Positions 17,113 through 25,436 of a stretch of 64,000 nt of DNA are shown here, in pieces. The notes under the pieces are model-generated. The model did no database searches and had not been told where the DNA came from. It saw only the letters and a program-made list of their open reading frames with translations. The position numbers were made by a program, and so were the translations under genes. Every line of letters starts with the position of its first letter. Position 1 is the first letter of the stretch. The stretch is from JAFGUB01 sp050305515 (GTDB lineage Bacteria; Campylobacterota; Campylobacteria; Campylobacterales; Sulfurimonadaceae): the NCBI GenBank assembly GCA_050305515.1, contig JBNLFL010000034.1, forward strand, positions 78,494-142,493. Reading direction: 5' to 3'.

Positions 17113-17795
17113 TATATAACCTTTTTAAATATGAGCACCATCTTATCATTTTTATCATAAAGTGAGAGCGGACGCTGCTCGATCAGCTTGAGGGAAGGAA
17201 GTTTTTTAAATGCGGAGAGCGGATGGAATGTCTGGATGATCGTCTCCTGCGAACGCTTATAGCACTCTGGAGCGCTTTTTTCAAAAAGCGTGAAGGTACT
17301 CAGCAGCAACGGCGATTCAAAAACCGCATCCACACTAACAAAGAGCGATGCATCTTCGGCGACCATCACTCCCTGCGCCACATTCACAAAACCGTGAAGG
17401 GTATTGATGTCGGCAATGAAAATCCCGCCCGGATTCAGAACATCGGCAACAGAAGCCATGAAAGCGCCCAACGCTGCAGCGGGAAGAAAGTTAAGGACGT
17501 CAAATACGGCTACCGCCGCATCAAAGTGCTCGCGCATGGCAGCAAGTTCCCGACACTCCGCATCCAGCCCCTGCGCTTTTGCCGCCGCGACCATGGTCGG
17601 GCTCAGATCAATCCCTTTACATGTAAAGCCCCGGGAAGCCAAATGCTGCATCAAAGCACCGCGTCCGCAGCCGATATCAAGCAGTGTCGTTACCGGATAA
17701 TGCGAAAGAAGATCGGCATAGAGCGTGTGCAACGCTTCCGTCGATGCTTCAATCCCCAGAAGATGTTCGGCGCGTGCGTAGAGTTCCAGCCCCAT
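17112..17795 (-). CDS. Class I SAM-dependent methyltransferase
   Basis: About 227 residues. Motif I LLDIGCGRGAL and post-I GIDLSPTMVAAA mark a class I fold; AAVAVFDVLNFL is motif II. Substrate unknown. The ATG at 17795 overlaps the hisG stop as TGATG; the GTG immediately before it is an alternative. An exact palindrome (17617) encodes Phe-Thr-Cys-Lys. No histidine-pathway role is implied by adjacency alone. Confidence 0.8.
   Translation of the reverse strand: MGLELYARAEHLLGIEASTEALHTLYADLLSHYPVTTLLDIGCGRGALMQHLASRGFTCKGIDLSPTMVAAAKAQGLDAECRELAAMREHFDAAVAVFDVLNFLPAAALGAFMASVADVLNPGGIFIADINTLHGFVNVAQGVMVAEDASLFVSVDAVFESPLLLSTFTLFEKSAPECYKRSQETIIQTFHPLSAFKKLPSLKLIEQRPLSLYDKNDKMVLIFKKVI
17617..17626. 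repeat. TTACATGTAA, exact, in methyltransferase
   Basis: Extends to TTTACATGTAAA; Phe-Thr-Cys-Lys. Confidence 0.9.
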
Positions 17796-18421
17796 CACTG
17801 CGCCGTTTCAGCCTTGATGACGGCATTGATCTTTTCATAAATATCGAGCACTTCGCTCTTTTTTTCGAAAAAGCTGTTTTTATTGGCAATGAGATACGTC
17901 GTGGACTCCATGATCTCTTCAACTACTTCCAGACCGTTTTGTTTCATCGTCGTACCGGTTTCGACAATATCGACGATCATATCGGCAAGACCCACCAGCG
18001 GTGCGAGTTCAATAGAACCGTAGAGTTTGATGACATCCGCGGCAACTGCCCGCTCCGCGAAGTAGCGTTTGGTGATGTTGACCATTTTGGTCGCCACTTT
18101 GATCTCGGGCTTGGAAAGGTCAAGCCGCTCGCCTTTGCGCATGCCTATTGCCACTTTGCAGCGTCCGCGCTGAAGGTTCAGCAGACGGATCACATCAAGC
18201 CCCTGCTCTTCAATGGTATCGAGTCCGACTACACCGATATCGGCCGCCTGATGATAGACGTAGGTAGCGACATCCTGATTGCGCACCAGAAGAAATTTGA
18301 AATTTGGAGTTTCGAGAATCAGCTTGCGATCGTCAAAGACAAACGCTTCTCCGAAGATCTTCGTAAATATTGCCAGAGTATCTTCGGCAATGCGCCCTTT
18401 GGGTAGTGCCACTGTCAGCAT
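17795..18421 (-). CDS. hisG: ATP phosphoribosyltransferase, short form
   Basis: First enzyme of histidine synthesis: ATP plus PRPP to phosphoribosyl-ATP. At 208 residues it is the short form (HisG-S), without the C-terminal regulatory domain. Signatures: LTVALPKGRIAEDTL at the N-terminus, ADIGVVGLDTI and the PRPP loop GSIELAPLVGLADMIVDIVETG. Short HisG is known to need the HisZ regulatory subunit; hisZ is not in this window. It overlaps coaX by seven bases. Confidence 0.95.
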   Translation of the reverse strand: MLTVALPKGRIAEDTLAIFTKIFGEAFVFDDRKLILETPNFKFLLVRNQDVATYVYHQAADIGVVGLDTIEEQGLDVIRLLNLQRGRCKVAIGMRKGERLDLSKPEIKVATKMVNITKRYFAERAVAADVIKLYGSIELAPLVGLADMIVDIVETGTTMKQNGLEVVEEIMESTTYLIANKNSFFEKKSEVLDIYEKINAVIKAETAQ

Positions 18422-19032
18422 AGTCCGCCTTCTTCAATGATTTTTTGCATCCCTTTAAACAGCAGCAGCGCGTCGTGAGTAGCCTGCGGAAAAAACGGCA
18501 AGAGCCGCAGTGCATCCCCGCCGGTAAGGATAAGCGGCGCGTCATGACGCATCACTTCGGCGCGCAATGGCGCCAGAAAACCGTAAGTGATCGCATCTTG
18601 GGAATTTTTTGGCATTGTATCCAAATTGAGGTCAAAGTTAAAAGCGTAGTCCAGCCGTGTGGAGAGCCTTTTGTAGCATGAAGCCATTGCTTCGACACCG
18701 GGATAGATAAAGCCTCCGGCATGGACACCGCCTTGCATCAGATCAACCGTAATCGCGCTGCCGGCATCAATAATGACACCATCACTTACCGCTTCGCAGG
18801 CGACGATCCGGTCGATGCCCATCGTCTCATAATAGCGTGCTCTGTTTACATGTAATCCCAGATCAATCCACTGCGGTAACATTTCAAGCAGGGGTGCCAC
18901 ATTGGGGTTGACATTGATAAAGAAGAGCGTTTCCTGAATCGAGGCTGGGTCAAAATCCGCGACTGAAACTTTATGATGGATGGTCCCGTCGTAGAAATGA
19001 TAGGAGGTATTGCCGATGTCACACAGCAGCAT
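18415..19032 (-). CDS. coaX: Type III pantothenate kinase
   Basis: Phosphorylates pantothenate, the first step to coenzyme A. 205 residues, short as in Helicobacter-type enzymes. ASKHA nucleotide-binding motifs: LLCDIGNTSYHFY (phosphate 1, with catalytic Asp), GVIIDAGSAITVDLM (phosphate 2) and ILTGGDALRL (adenosine). It abuts the small gene upstream (stop at 19033) and overlaps hisG downstream. An exact palindrome at 18846 encodes Leu-His-Val. Confidence 0.92.
   Translation of the reverse strand: MLLCDIGNTSYHFYDGTIHHKVSVADFDPASIQETLFFINVNPNVAPLLEMLPQWIDLGLHVNRARYYETMGIDRIVACEAVSDGVIIDAGSAITVDLMQGGVHAGGFIYPGVEAMASCYKRLSTRLDYAFNFDLNLDTMPKNSQDAITYGFLAPLRAEVMRHDAPLILTGGDALRLLPFFPQATHDALLLFKGMQKIIEEGGLC
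18846..18855. repeat. TTACATGTAA, exact, in coaX
   Basis: Leu-His-Val phase. Confidence 0.9.
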
Positions 19033-19356
19033 CTAGACGATATCCCACCCTTCATCCTCAAGTGCGTTCCGGGCTTTGGAACAAAGCGGTGCCTCGATGA
19101 TGAGCACCTTGCGGTTATGGATAGATTGACTGTAAAACGCCATTTTTTCGATGATCTGTTCCAGAACTGCTACATCTTTGAGTACAACCCTGCTCTTTTG
19201 AGTCAGAGCAATCACACCGCTGATACTGCCGTCATTCTCGCGGGCATGAAAAAGGCGCACTTTTTTTCTGATACCCAGCTGCGCGGGATTAAGCTCATGC
19301 ATTCTTGCTGATGAAAAACGGTTTCGCTTCAGGGTTTCCAAATCACTCATCATCAT
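19033..19356 (-). CDS. Conserved-looking small protein next to coaX, function unknown
   Basis: About 107 residues, soluble, mixed alpha/beta: basic N-terminal half (LETLKRNRFSSARMHEL), then strands ENDGSISGVIAL and KVLIIEAPLCSK. I do not recognise a domain. Three consecutive ATGs (19356, 19353, 19350) follow a GGAG; the first is used. It abuts coaX exactly, so co-expression is likely. Confidence 0.6.
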   Translation of the reverse strand: MMMSDLETLKRNRFSSARMHELNPAQLGIRKKVRLFHARENDGSISGVIALTQKSRVVLKDVAVLEQIIEKMAFYSQSIHNRKVLIIEAPLCSKARNALEDEGWDIV

Positions 19357-19552
19357 GCTACTCCGCATATAAATTCACGCAATCATAGCGCAAGGCTCCC
19401 CTGATTTGGCATAATTCATTCAAAGACGTTCCATAGTAAAGGCTCCAATGCTTTCCGATCCCATCTGTCAGCTCTGCCGCAGCATGCCGGTTACCGTAGA
19501 AACACGAGCCGTTGCAACTTAGTCCGAATCAACCACAATAACCGTAAACGCT
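19357..19552. other. Intergenic stretch, nothing firm
   Basis: Between xerH and the coaX-operon promoter region. A 24-codon plus-strand ORF (19449-19523) with a CxxC is present, but lacks a ribosome site. No dif-like inverted repeat was recognised by eye. Confidence 0.3.
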
Positions 19553-20380
19553 TTAGAGCGGCTCATGCGCCATAGGATGGCAACGTTCGAGGGTCTCTTT
19601 CAGATTGTGACGCTGCAGATGGGTGTATATCTGTGTCGTGTTGAGCGACGCATGGCCCAACAGCTCCTGAACCACGCGCAGATCGGCGCCGCCGAGTATC
19701 AGGGCCGTAGCATAGGAGTGGCGCAGCACATGCGGGGAAACTCCCAGATATTTCTGCGTAATCTTGTAGGCGGAAATCCTGCTGAGTACACCGCCTTTAT
19801 AGTTCAGCCAGATCGAGGGCTTTTCAAACGGTGCACCTTCCAGATAGCGCTGCATCGCTTCAAGTGCTTCAGGCGCAACAGGCACCATACGCTCTTTTTC
19901 GCCCTTGCCATGCCTTACATGTAACCACTGCTGCTCCATATCGCGCCACTGCATCTGCAGCAGCTCGCTGATACGCAGGCCTGATGCATACAGGAACAGA
20001 ATCAGCGCATAATCGCGCAACCCGATCCACGTACTGCGGTCAATCTGATCCAGTGCCGTACGTATGGTCTGTATCTCCAGAAATTTCGGAAGTGTTTTGG
20101 GAATCTTAGAGAGGGTAAAACGGGTTGGAGTCTCCTGAAATTCACTGCGGTAGCAGAAATCATAAAAAGCATTGAGCGCGGAGAGTTTGCGGTTGATCGT
20201 ACGGCGATTTTCGAATGAAGCGAGCCGGGAGAGCACCTCATGCGATTCGAGTTCCAGAAGGGTTTTAGACGTATGTTGCTCAATATCGGAGAGGTCACTG
20301 CGGTAGGCATCTACCGTGCGCGGGCTGAGTGCGCGGGTGACGGTGATGTACTCCAGAAACGCTTCAAGTGCTCCGGACAT
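19553..20380 (-). CDS. xerH: Tyrosine recombinase, XerH-type
   Basis: About 275 residues with an N-terminal SAM-like core-binding domain (about 1-85) and a catalytic domain. All catalytic residues are present: Arg136 (SGLRISELL), Lys159 (HGKGEKER), His217-x-x-Arg220 (PHVLRHSYA), His243 (LLGHASLNTT) and Tyr252 (QIYTHL). It probably resolves chromosome dimers, which one recombinase does in most epsilonproteobacteria. XerC/D or a phage-type integrase is less likely, because there is no mobile context. The ATG at 20380 overlaps the upstream stop (TGATG). An exact palindrome (19915) encodes Leu-His-Val. Confidence 0.85.
   Translation of the reverse strand: MSGALEAFLEYITVTRALSPRTVDAYRSDLSDIEQHTSKTLLELESHEVLSRLASFENRRTINRKLSALNAFYDFCYRSEFQETPTRFTLSKIPKTLPKFLEIQTIRTALDQIDRSTWIGLRDYALILFLYASGLRISELLQMQWRDMEQQWLHVRHGKGEKERMVPVAPEALEAMQRYLEGAPFEKPSIWLNYKGGVLSRISAYKITQKYLGVSPHVLRHSYATALILGGADLRVVQELLGHASLNTTQIYTHLQRHNLKETLERCHPMAHEPL
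19915..19924. repeat. TTACATGTAA, exact, in xerH
   Basis: Leu-His-Val phase, five codons before the catalytic Lys. Confidence 0.9.
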
Positions 20381-21381
20381 CACCGTTTCAGTTCAATGGT
20401 TGTGTCATCCACGTAAAAAGCGTGTTCCGAAGCGAAGATGAAGCCGTCATCCATAGCAACGTCATAGACGCGGTAATTCTGCAGATCCTTGTCCATTTCG
20501 ATCAGATAGCCTTCACGTTCGAGCAGATAGAGTTTCTCGTCCACAAGCGCCATAGCCAGAAAATGGGCAAAAGGAAATTTCTGCTTCGCTTTGAGCTGCA
20601 GGGAGGGGGTCAATGCAATCACTTCGCCCTGCTTGGTGGAGAGCCAGATGCCTTCTTTGTTGAAGAGAACATCACGCAATTCGTAGCTGGCACGCATCTC
20701 CCGATCCGCCAGAGAAAGCAGACGATAGGTCGTTGCGGCGAAAAGCGTATTGTCCACGACATTGAAGTAGATGATATTGTTGAAGTGCTCTTCCGAACTC
20801 ACAATCATCGAACGAAGCAGTTTGTGCGTTTGAGAACTGACAATATCGATTTTTCCGTCCAGCGTCAGAAACAGTACCAGTTCATTAAGAAAATAGGGAT
20901 TGGCAATACGCGAATCAACGGCACTTGGCGCACTGCCAGACTCTTTGTAGAGCAGCTCCTGCGTCGAGAGCGCATAGAGCGCTTTTTCGTTGCTTGAGAA
21001 GAGCACGGCCAGGATATCGCCCTGCACCGCCGCGGCGGCAACGGTTTTGCCAAGCTCCAGGCGCTGTTGTGTTCTCGAACCGTTTTCATCAATCAGAAGC
21101 AGCGTCCCGTCAATGCTACCGGCAACAATCCAGCCATCGCTGGAGCCGATAAAACGGTATCCCTGAGGCAACATCACCGGGCTTTCACCTTTTTTGGTCA
21201 GAATCTCGCCATTTTCCAGTACAGCGCCGTCATAGGCGTTATCGACAATGGATGCCGGCAGGGTACGACTCAGTGGCCAGTCACCTGCGACATCTTTGGG
21301 TTTGTAATACTCTTTGGAGCTGCATCCTGAAAAGGCCAGCAGGGCGGCCAGAAACGCCAGCGTAATATAAAAGTGTCTCAC
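20380..21381 (-). CDS. Lipoprotein with beta-propeller-like repeats (BamB-like)
   Basis: 333 residues. Lipobox LLAFSGC at about 14-20 gives a lipid-anchored periplasmic protein. The rest has repeating strand blades (FIGSSDGWIVAGSIDGTLLLIDENG, LVLFLTLDGKIDIVSSQT, GIWLSTKQGEVIALT in pattern) like PQQ/WD propellers. The gene just upstream is YfgM-like, and in E. coli yfgM sits next to bamB, so an outer-membrane assembly role is inferred. Sequence alone would not prove BamB. GTG start, two bases after the upstream stop. Confidence 0.6.
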   Translation of the reverse strand: MRHFYITLAFLAALLAFSGCSSKEYYKPKDVAGDWPLSRTLPASIVDNAYDGAVLENGEILTKKGESPVMLPQGYRFIGSSDGWIVAGSIDGTLLLIDENGSRTQQRLELGKTVAAAAVQGDILAVLFSSNEKALYALSTQELLYKESGSAPSAVDSRIANPYFLNELVLFLTLDGKIDIVSSQTHKLLRSMIVSSEEHFNNIIYFNVVDNTLFAATTYRLLSLADREMRASYELRDVLFNKEGIWLSTKQGEVIALTPSLQLKAKQKFPFAHFLAMALVDEKLYLLEREGYLIEMDKDLQNYRVYDVAMDDGFIFASEHAFYVDDTTIELKR

Positions 21382-21383
21382 CC

Positions 21384-21956
21384 TTACTTGACTCCGTAAT
21401 GCATCAGCGGCTGAGCATAGCGGTAAAGCGGTGAATCGCTGCTGATACCCTGAAGCTTCTGATGCGCTTCGTCAACACGGTTGTCACGCAGCAGCAATAC
21501 GGCAAGTTCAAGCAGCGCAAGCTCTTTGTACACAGCTTTGGGACGCTCCGAATACGCTTCAAGCGCTGCAACGTCTTCACCCATAACCGCTTTTTGATAC
21601 GCAGCAACGTCACTGACGGCAATGATTCCTTCCGCACTGAGCGAAGCGAGCAAATCGCCATTTTGTGTTTTCAATGCTTCCGAAAGCTGCCATGCGGCAT
21701 ACAGCTCCGGACTGAGTTTGCTAAGCGTCGCCGCGGCTTTTGCATCACCGCTGTTATTGCGCAGTACCTGCAGCGCGGCATTCGCAGCTTCGATATCACC
21801 CTGCACTTTCGCCTGATAGACAGCATTCCCACCTACTGCGAGAACCACTGCTACAACTGCGGCAATCAGCAGTTTTTTGTAACGTTTGACAAAACGTTCG
21901 GCCTTGACGGCATTTTCAAAGAATTTCTCTTCAGAGCTGAGCTCCTCTTTGACCAT
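21384..21956 (-). CDS. YfgM-like membrane-anchored TPR protein
   Basis: About 190 residues. Cytoplasmic N-terminus with basic patch (KAERFVKRYKK), one TM (LLIAAVVAVVLAVGGNAVYQ) and a helical TPR-type periplasmic domain, the layout of YfgM, an ancillary SecYEG/chaperone-associated protein. An upstream in-frame extension lacks a ribosome site; ATG at 21956 has AGAGA eight bases before it (21962 is also possible). Pairs with the lipoprotein gene two bases downstream. Confidence 0.65.
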   Translation of the reverse strand: MVKEELSSEEKFFENAVKAERFVKRYKKLLIAAVVAVVLAVGGNAVYQAKVQGDIEAANAALQVLRNNSGDAKAAATLSKLSPELYAAWQLSEALKTQNGDLLASLSAEGIIAVSDVAAYQKAVMGEDVAALEAYSERPKAVYKELALLELAVLLLRDNRVDEAHQKLQGISSDSPLYRYAQPLMHYGVK

Positions 21957-22095
21957 AGACATGTTCTCTTTTAAACTCAAAGCATGCTCCCGTGAAAAAA
22001 GTGCATAATAGTAGCGCAAGCAACGTTAATTGGGCCTAATAGCTGATCCCAATCCGATGACATCCATGCAAGAATACGAAACTAAATCGTTTTTT

Positions 22096-22104
22096 TGTTA
22101 CAAT
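22096..22104 (+). promoter_or_regulatory. Extended -10 promoter for gatC
   Basis: TGTTACAAT, an extended -10 lying after a run of seven T, about 29 bases before the gatC ATG; no strong -35. Confidence 0.5.
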
Positions 22105-22132
22105 CAAACAATTTTTTGACCAAGGTAATTCC

Positions 22133-22423
22133 ATGCAAGTTGACGACACCCTGCTAAGCAAACTTGAAAAGCTCTCCTATCTCCAGGTATCCGATGACAA
22201 GCGCGCCGAAATCATCGCCCAGATGGACGAAATGATCGCTTTTGTTGACAATCTGAGCGAACTCGATACCGGCGAAGTGGACGGTACGTTCGCCATGACC
22301 GATGCCAGCACGCGGCTGCGCAGTGACGTGCCCCAATGCGATACCGCGATCAATGATGACATTCTCGCCCATGCCCCACGCAGCGAAGAACACTTTTTCA
22401 TCGTTCCGAAAATCATCGAATAG
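22133..22423 (+). CDS. gatC: Asp-tRNA(Asn)/Glu-tRNA(Gln) amidotransferase subunit C
   Basis: 96 residues. Small stabilising subunit of the GatCAB complex, which amidates mischarged Glu-tRNA(Gln) and Asp-tRNA(Asn) in bacteria lacking GlnRS or AsnRS. Typical opening DDTLLSKLEKLSYLQVSDD, central MIAFVDNLSELDTGEV and LRSDVP. gatA and gatB are not in the window; scattered gat genes are usual in this phylum. First gene of a plus-strand run to pilT. Confidence 0.92.
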   Translation: MQVDDTLLSKLEKLSYLQVSDDKRAEIIAQMDEMIAFVDNLSELDTGEVDGTFAMTDASTRLRSDVPQCDTAINDDILAHAPRSEEHFFIVPKIIE

Positions 22424-22424
22424 C

Positions 22425-22766
22425 ATGATACATATCTACGGCATCAAAAACTGTGACAGTGTCAAAAAGGCGCTCGCCTTTTTTAAAGCACACGACATTG
22501 CCTACAGCCTGATTGATTTTAAAACCGATCCTGTTGGCTGCGATATCATCGAAACGTGGCTTGCCGAAGTACCCATGGCAACGCTTTTCAATACGCGTGG
22601 CACGACCTACCGTACCCTGAAACTTTCCGAACGTGCCCTCGATGAGAGTGACAAAAAAAACCTCCTGTGCGAGCATAACCTGCTGATCAAACGCCCGGTT
22701 GTCGTCCATGACAACGGTATTCTGGTCGGTTTTAATAGTAACCAATATGAAGGAGTCTTTCTATGA
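22425..22766 (+). CDS. ArsC/Spx-like thioredoxin-fold protein (YffB type)
   Basis: 113 residues. Starts HIYGIKNCDSVKKALAFF, with a single N-terminal cysteine as in the YffB/ArsC-like group rather than CXXC of Spx. Later TLFNTRGTTYRTL and LIKRPVVV, typical of the family. YffB proteins use glutathione; the substrate is not established. Begins one base after gatC and overlaps pilT by four bases. Confidence 0.82.
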   Translation: MIHIYGIKNCDSVKKALAFFKAHDIAYSLIDFKTDPVGCDIIETWLAEVPMATLFNTRGTTYRTLKLSERALDESDKKNLLCEHNLLIKRPVVVHDNGILVGFNSNQYEGVFL

Positions 22767-23833
22767 GTCAAGGACTGGATATTCAAAAACTGCTTAAAAG
22801 CGTTGTCGCCTACAAGGCATCAGACCTGCACCTGGTCACCCGTTCCGAACCCCAGATCCGGATCGACGGCAAACTGGTTCCGCTGAATCTTCCCGTTCTT
22901 AACGGCGAAGATGTCGAGCAGATGGCCTATACGCTCCTGACGGAGAAACAGAAGAAAGCATTCGAAGAGGACTGGGAGCTTGACTTCTCGATCGTCATTC
23001 CCGATGTCGGCCGATTTCGTGCCAACTACTACCGCACCATGGGCGACATCGCCTGTGCTTTTCGTATTATTCCCATCGATATTCCTTCGCTGGATCAATT
23101 GGGTTCCAAAGCGATCTTCAAAGAGATTATCAAACGGGAAAAAGGTCTTATTCTGGTGACCGGTCCAACCGGTAGCGGTAAATCGACCACACTTGCAGCG
23201 ATGCTCAACGAAATCAATATGACAGAATCCAAACACATCATCACTGTTGAAGATCCGGTGGAGTTTGTACATCAGAACAAAAAGTGTCTCTTCTCGCACC
23301 GCAACATCGGTACTGATACCGGCAGCTTCGCCTCGGCACTCAAATTTGCCATGCGTGAAGACCCCGACGTTATCCTCATCGGGGAGATGCGCGACCGCGA
23401 AACGATTTCAGCTGCAATGACCGCCGCAGAAACTGGTCACCTCGTTTTCGGAACCCTGCATACGAACTCGGCACCGCAGACGATCAACCGTATCATTGAC
23501 GTCTTCGCCGGCGAAGAGCAGCCCCAGGTGCGTGCCCAGCTTTCAACATCGTTAGTAGCGGTCATTTCACAGGCCCTGCTGCCAAAAATCGGCGGAGGGC
23601 GTGTTGCTGCGCAGGAAATTTTCATTACCAACCCGGCTATTGCGAACCTGATTCGCGAAGACAAAGTGCATCAGCTCTACTCCCAGATGCAGCTCAATCA
23701 GGCAGGAACCGGTATGATAACCCAGACACAGGAACTGGTCGAATATCTGCGTAAAAAAATGATTACCAAAGAGAGTGCGATCCAGTTCTCGAACCGACCG
23801 GATGAGCTGATGCGGATGATTCAGTCGATCTGA
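22763..23833 (+). CDS. pilT: Type IV pilus retraction ATPase
   Basis: 356 residues, standard PilT length. N-terminal PAS-like domain (SDLHLVTRSEPQIRIDG), Walker A GPTGSGKST, Walker B region VILIGEMRD, His box THTNSAPQTI and the PilT-specific AxxNLIRE motif (AIANLIRED). It powers pilus retraction, twitching and, in competent bacteria, DNA uptake. No pilin or pilB in the window. Probably co-transcribed with gatC and the ArsC-like gene; ends in the convergent region holding two palindrome copies. Confidence 0.93.
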   Translation: MSQGLDIQKLLKSVVAYKASDLHLVTRSEPQIRIDGKLVPLNLPVLNGEDVEQMAYTLLTEKQKKAFEEDWELDFSIVIPDVGRFRANYYRTMGDIACAFRIIPIDIPSLDQLGSKAIFKEIIKREKGLILVTGPTGSGKSTTLAAMLNEINMTESKHIITVEDPVEFVHQNKKCLFSHRNIGTDTGSFASALKFAMREDPDVILIGEMRDRETISAAMTAAETGHLVFGTLHTNSAPQTINRIIDVFAGEEQPQVRAQLSTSLVAVISQALLPKIGGGRVAAQEIFITNPAIANLIREDKVHQLYSQMQLNQAGTGMITQTQELVEYLRKKMITKESAIQFSNRPDELMRMIQSI

Positions 23834-23877
23834 TCGCCGCCATCCGTTTTCAGAAGAAAAAGGGGTTTTGAGAAATG

Positions 23878-23906
23878 TTACATGTAAAGACCTGCTTTAC
23901 ATGTAG
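23878..23906. terminator. Hairpin made of two TTACATGTAA copies between convergent genes
   Basis: TTACATGTAAAG (23878-23889), loop ACCTG, CTTTACATGTAG (23895-23906): arms pair at 11 of 12 positions. It lies between the ends of pilT and the class II DAHPS gene, where a bidirectional terminator would sit, but no T-run follows on either side. Confidence 0.5.
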
Positions 23907-23909
23907 TGT

Positions 23910-25259
23910 TTAGTTGCGGGATTCTTTCAGCGTATCGGCGATCATGAATGCCAGTTCCAGAGACTGATCGGCATTAAGACGCGGATCACAGTGGGTGTGA
24001 TAACGGCTTGAGAGGTCCTCTTCCGTAACAACGAATGTGCCGCCAGTACACTCGGTGACATTGGTTCCCGTCATTTCAAGGTGGACGCCGCCGGCAACCG
24101 TACCTTCCGTTTTGTGAACCTGGAAAAACTCTTTCATCTCTGTCAAGATGGCATCAACCGGACGCGATTTGAATCCGTTAGCCGTTTTATAGACGTTGCC
24201 GTGCATCGGGTCACAGCTCCACACCACATTGTGTCCAGCCTCTTTGACGGCACGGACCAGACGTGGCATCCCTTCAAGTACTTTGTTGGCACCCATGCGA
24301 ACAATAAGGTTCAGACGTCCGGCCTCGTTTTGAGGATTCAGCGCTTCACAAAGACGCAGCAGATCATCAGGTTCCATACTTGGTCCGCATTTGACACCGA
24401 TCGGGTTGTTAATACCGCGCATGAACTCGATATGCGCCCCATCAAGTTCACGGGTTCGGTCCCCGATCCAGAGCATGTGTGCCGAAACATCATACCAGTC
24501 ACCGGTCAGGGAATCCTGACGTGTAAACGCCTGTTCATAGTTGAGTAGCAGCGCTTCATGTGATGTATAGAAATCGGTTTCACGCAGGGTGCGATAGGTG
24601 CGTGATGTCACACCGCACGCTTCCATGAAACGCAGTGAGTCTTCAATGCGGCGTGCAAGCTCTTCATATTTTTCACTTACCTCATTCTGCATCGCAAACC
24701 CAAGGTTCCATTTGTGAACCTGATGCAGATCGGCCAGACCGCCCGAAGCAAAAGCACGAAGAAGGTTCAGCGTCGCGGCAGACTGATTGTAGGCCTTGAC
24801 CATACGCTCCGGATCGGGGATACGTGCTTCAGGCGTAAAATCGACGCTGTTAATGATATCACCGCGATAGCTTGGCAGCGTGACGCCGTCAATGGTTTCG
24901 TTATCGGCAGAACGCGGCTTGGCGAACTGTCCTCCGACACGTCCGATTTTAACAACAGGAACACCCCCGGCGTAAGTCAGAACGACTGCCATCTGAAGAA
25001 GTACTTTAAACGTATCGCGGATATTGCTGGCATGAAACTCGGAAAAGCTCTCGGCACAATCGCCGCCCTGAAGTAAAAAAGCATTACCGGCCGCAACGTC
25101 GGCCAGCTGTTTTTTAAGGTTTCGGGCTTCGCCTGCAAATACCAGAGGCGGGTTGTTGCGCAGCTCTGCCTCGACCCGTTTGAGATGTTCCTGGTCTTCA
25201 TAATGCGGCTGCTGCTTAATTGGAAAATTTCTCCAGCTGTCGGGAGTCCAAATACTCAT
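23910..25259 (-). CDS. 3-deoxy-7-phosphoheptulonate synthase, class II
   Basis: 449 residues, the plant/actinobacterial-type DAHP synthase that condenses PEP and erythrose-4-phosphate at the head of the shikimate pathway. Hallmarks: WTPDSWRNFPIKQQPHY, LLQGGDCAESF, RVGGQFAKPRS, GIKCGPS-like GVKCGPSMEPDD and the metal site SCDPMHGN. aroE and trpE lie 8 kb away on the other strand. Stand-alone gene with its own promoter in the 25260-25436 gap, which also holds the divergent diguanylate cyclase promoter. Confidence 0.94.
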   Translation of the reverse strand: MSIWTPDSWRNFPIKQQPHYEDQEHLKRVEAELRNNPPLVFAGEARNLKKQLADVAAGNAFLLQGGDCAESFSEFHASNIRDTFKVLLQMAVVLTYAGGVPVVKIGRVGGQFAKPRSADNETIDGVTLPSYRGDIINSVDFTPEARIPDPERMVKAYNQSAATLNLLRAFASGGLADLHQVHKWNLGFAMQNEVSEKYEELARRIEDSLRFMEACGVTSRTYRTLRETDFYTSHEALLLNYEQAFTRQDSLTGDWYDVSAHMLWIGDRTRELDGAHIEFMRGINNPIGVKCGPSMEPDDLLRLCEALNPQNEAGRLNLIVRMGANKVLEGMPRLVRAVKEAGHNVVWSCDPMHGNVYKTANGFKSRPVDAILTEMKEFFQVHKTEGTVAGGVHLEMTGTNVTECTGGTFVVTEEDLSSRYHTHCDPRLNADQSLELAFMIADTLKESRN

Positions 25260-25390
25260 TTTCAGAACCTTTCTATTTTTTAAGAGTCAGGATTTTATCA
25301 CAACAACCTAAATATGGACTGATTAACCACTATTTTGAAAGAGATAACGACTCTCAATACCGGGATTTAATCAGAATTTTTGCCTGTCGG

Positions 25391-25399
25391 TGCTATAAT
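25391..25399 (+). promoter_or_regulatory. Extended -10 promoter for the diguanylate cyclase gene
   Basis: TGCTATAAT about 38 bases before the ATG at 25437; no obvious -35 hexamer. Confidence 0.6.
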
Positions 25400-25436
25400 A
25401 TGACCTCAAAGCCCACAAGAGTTCCAGGCAGGTCCC

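Noticed and set aside
19449..19523. 24-codon ORF with CxxC on the plus strand
   Set aside because: No ribosome site or promoter; too short to assign and not membrane-like.
19553..20380. XerH-type recombinase as an integron or mobile-element integrase
   Set aside because: It is embedded by overlap in a housekeeping run and has no flanking repeats or cassettes.
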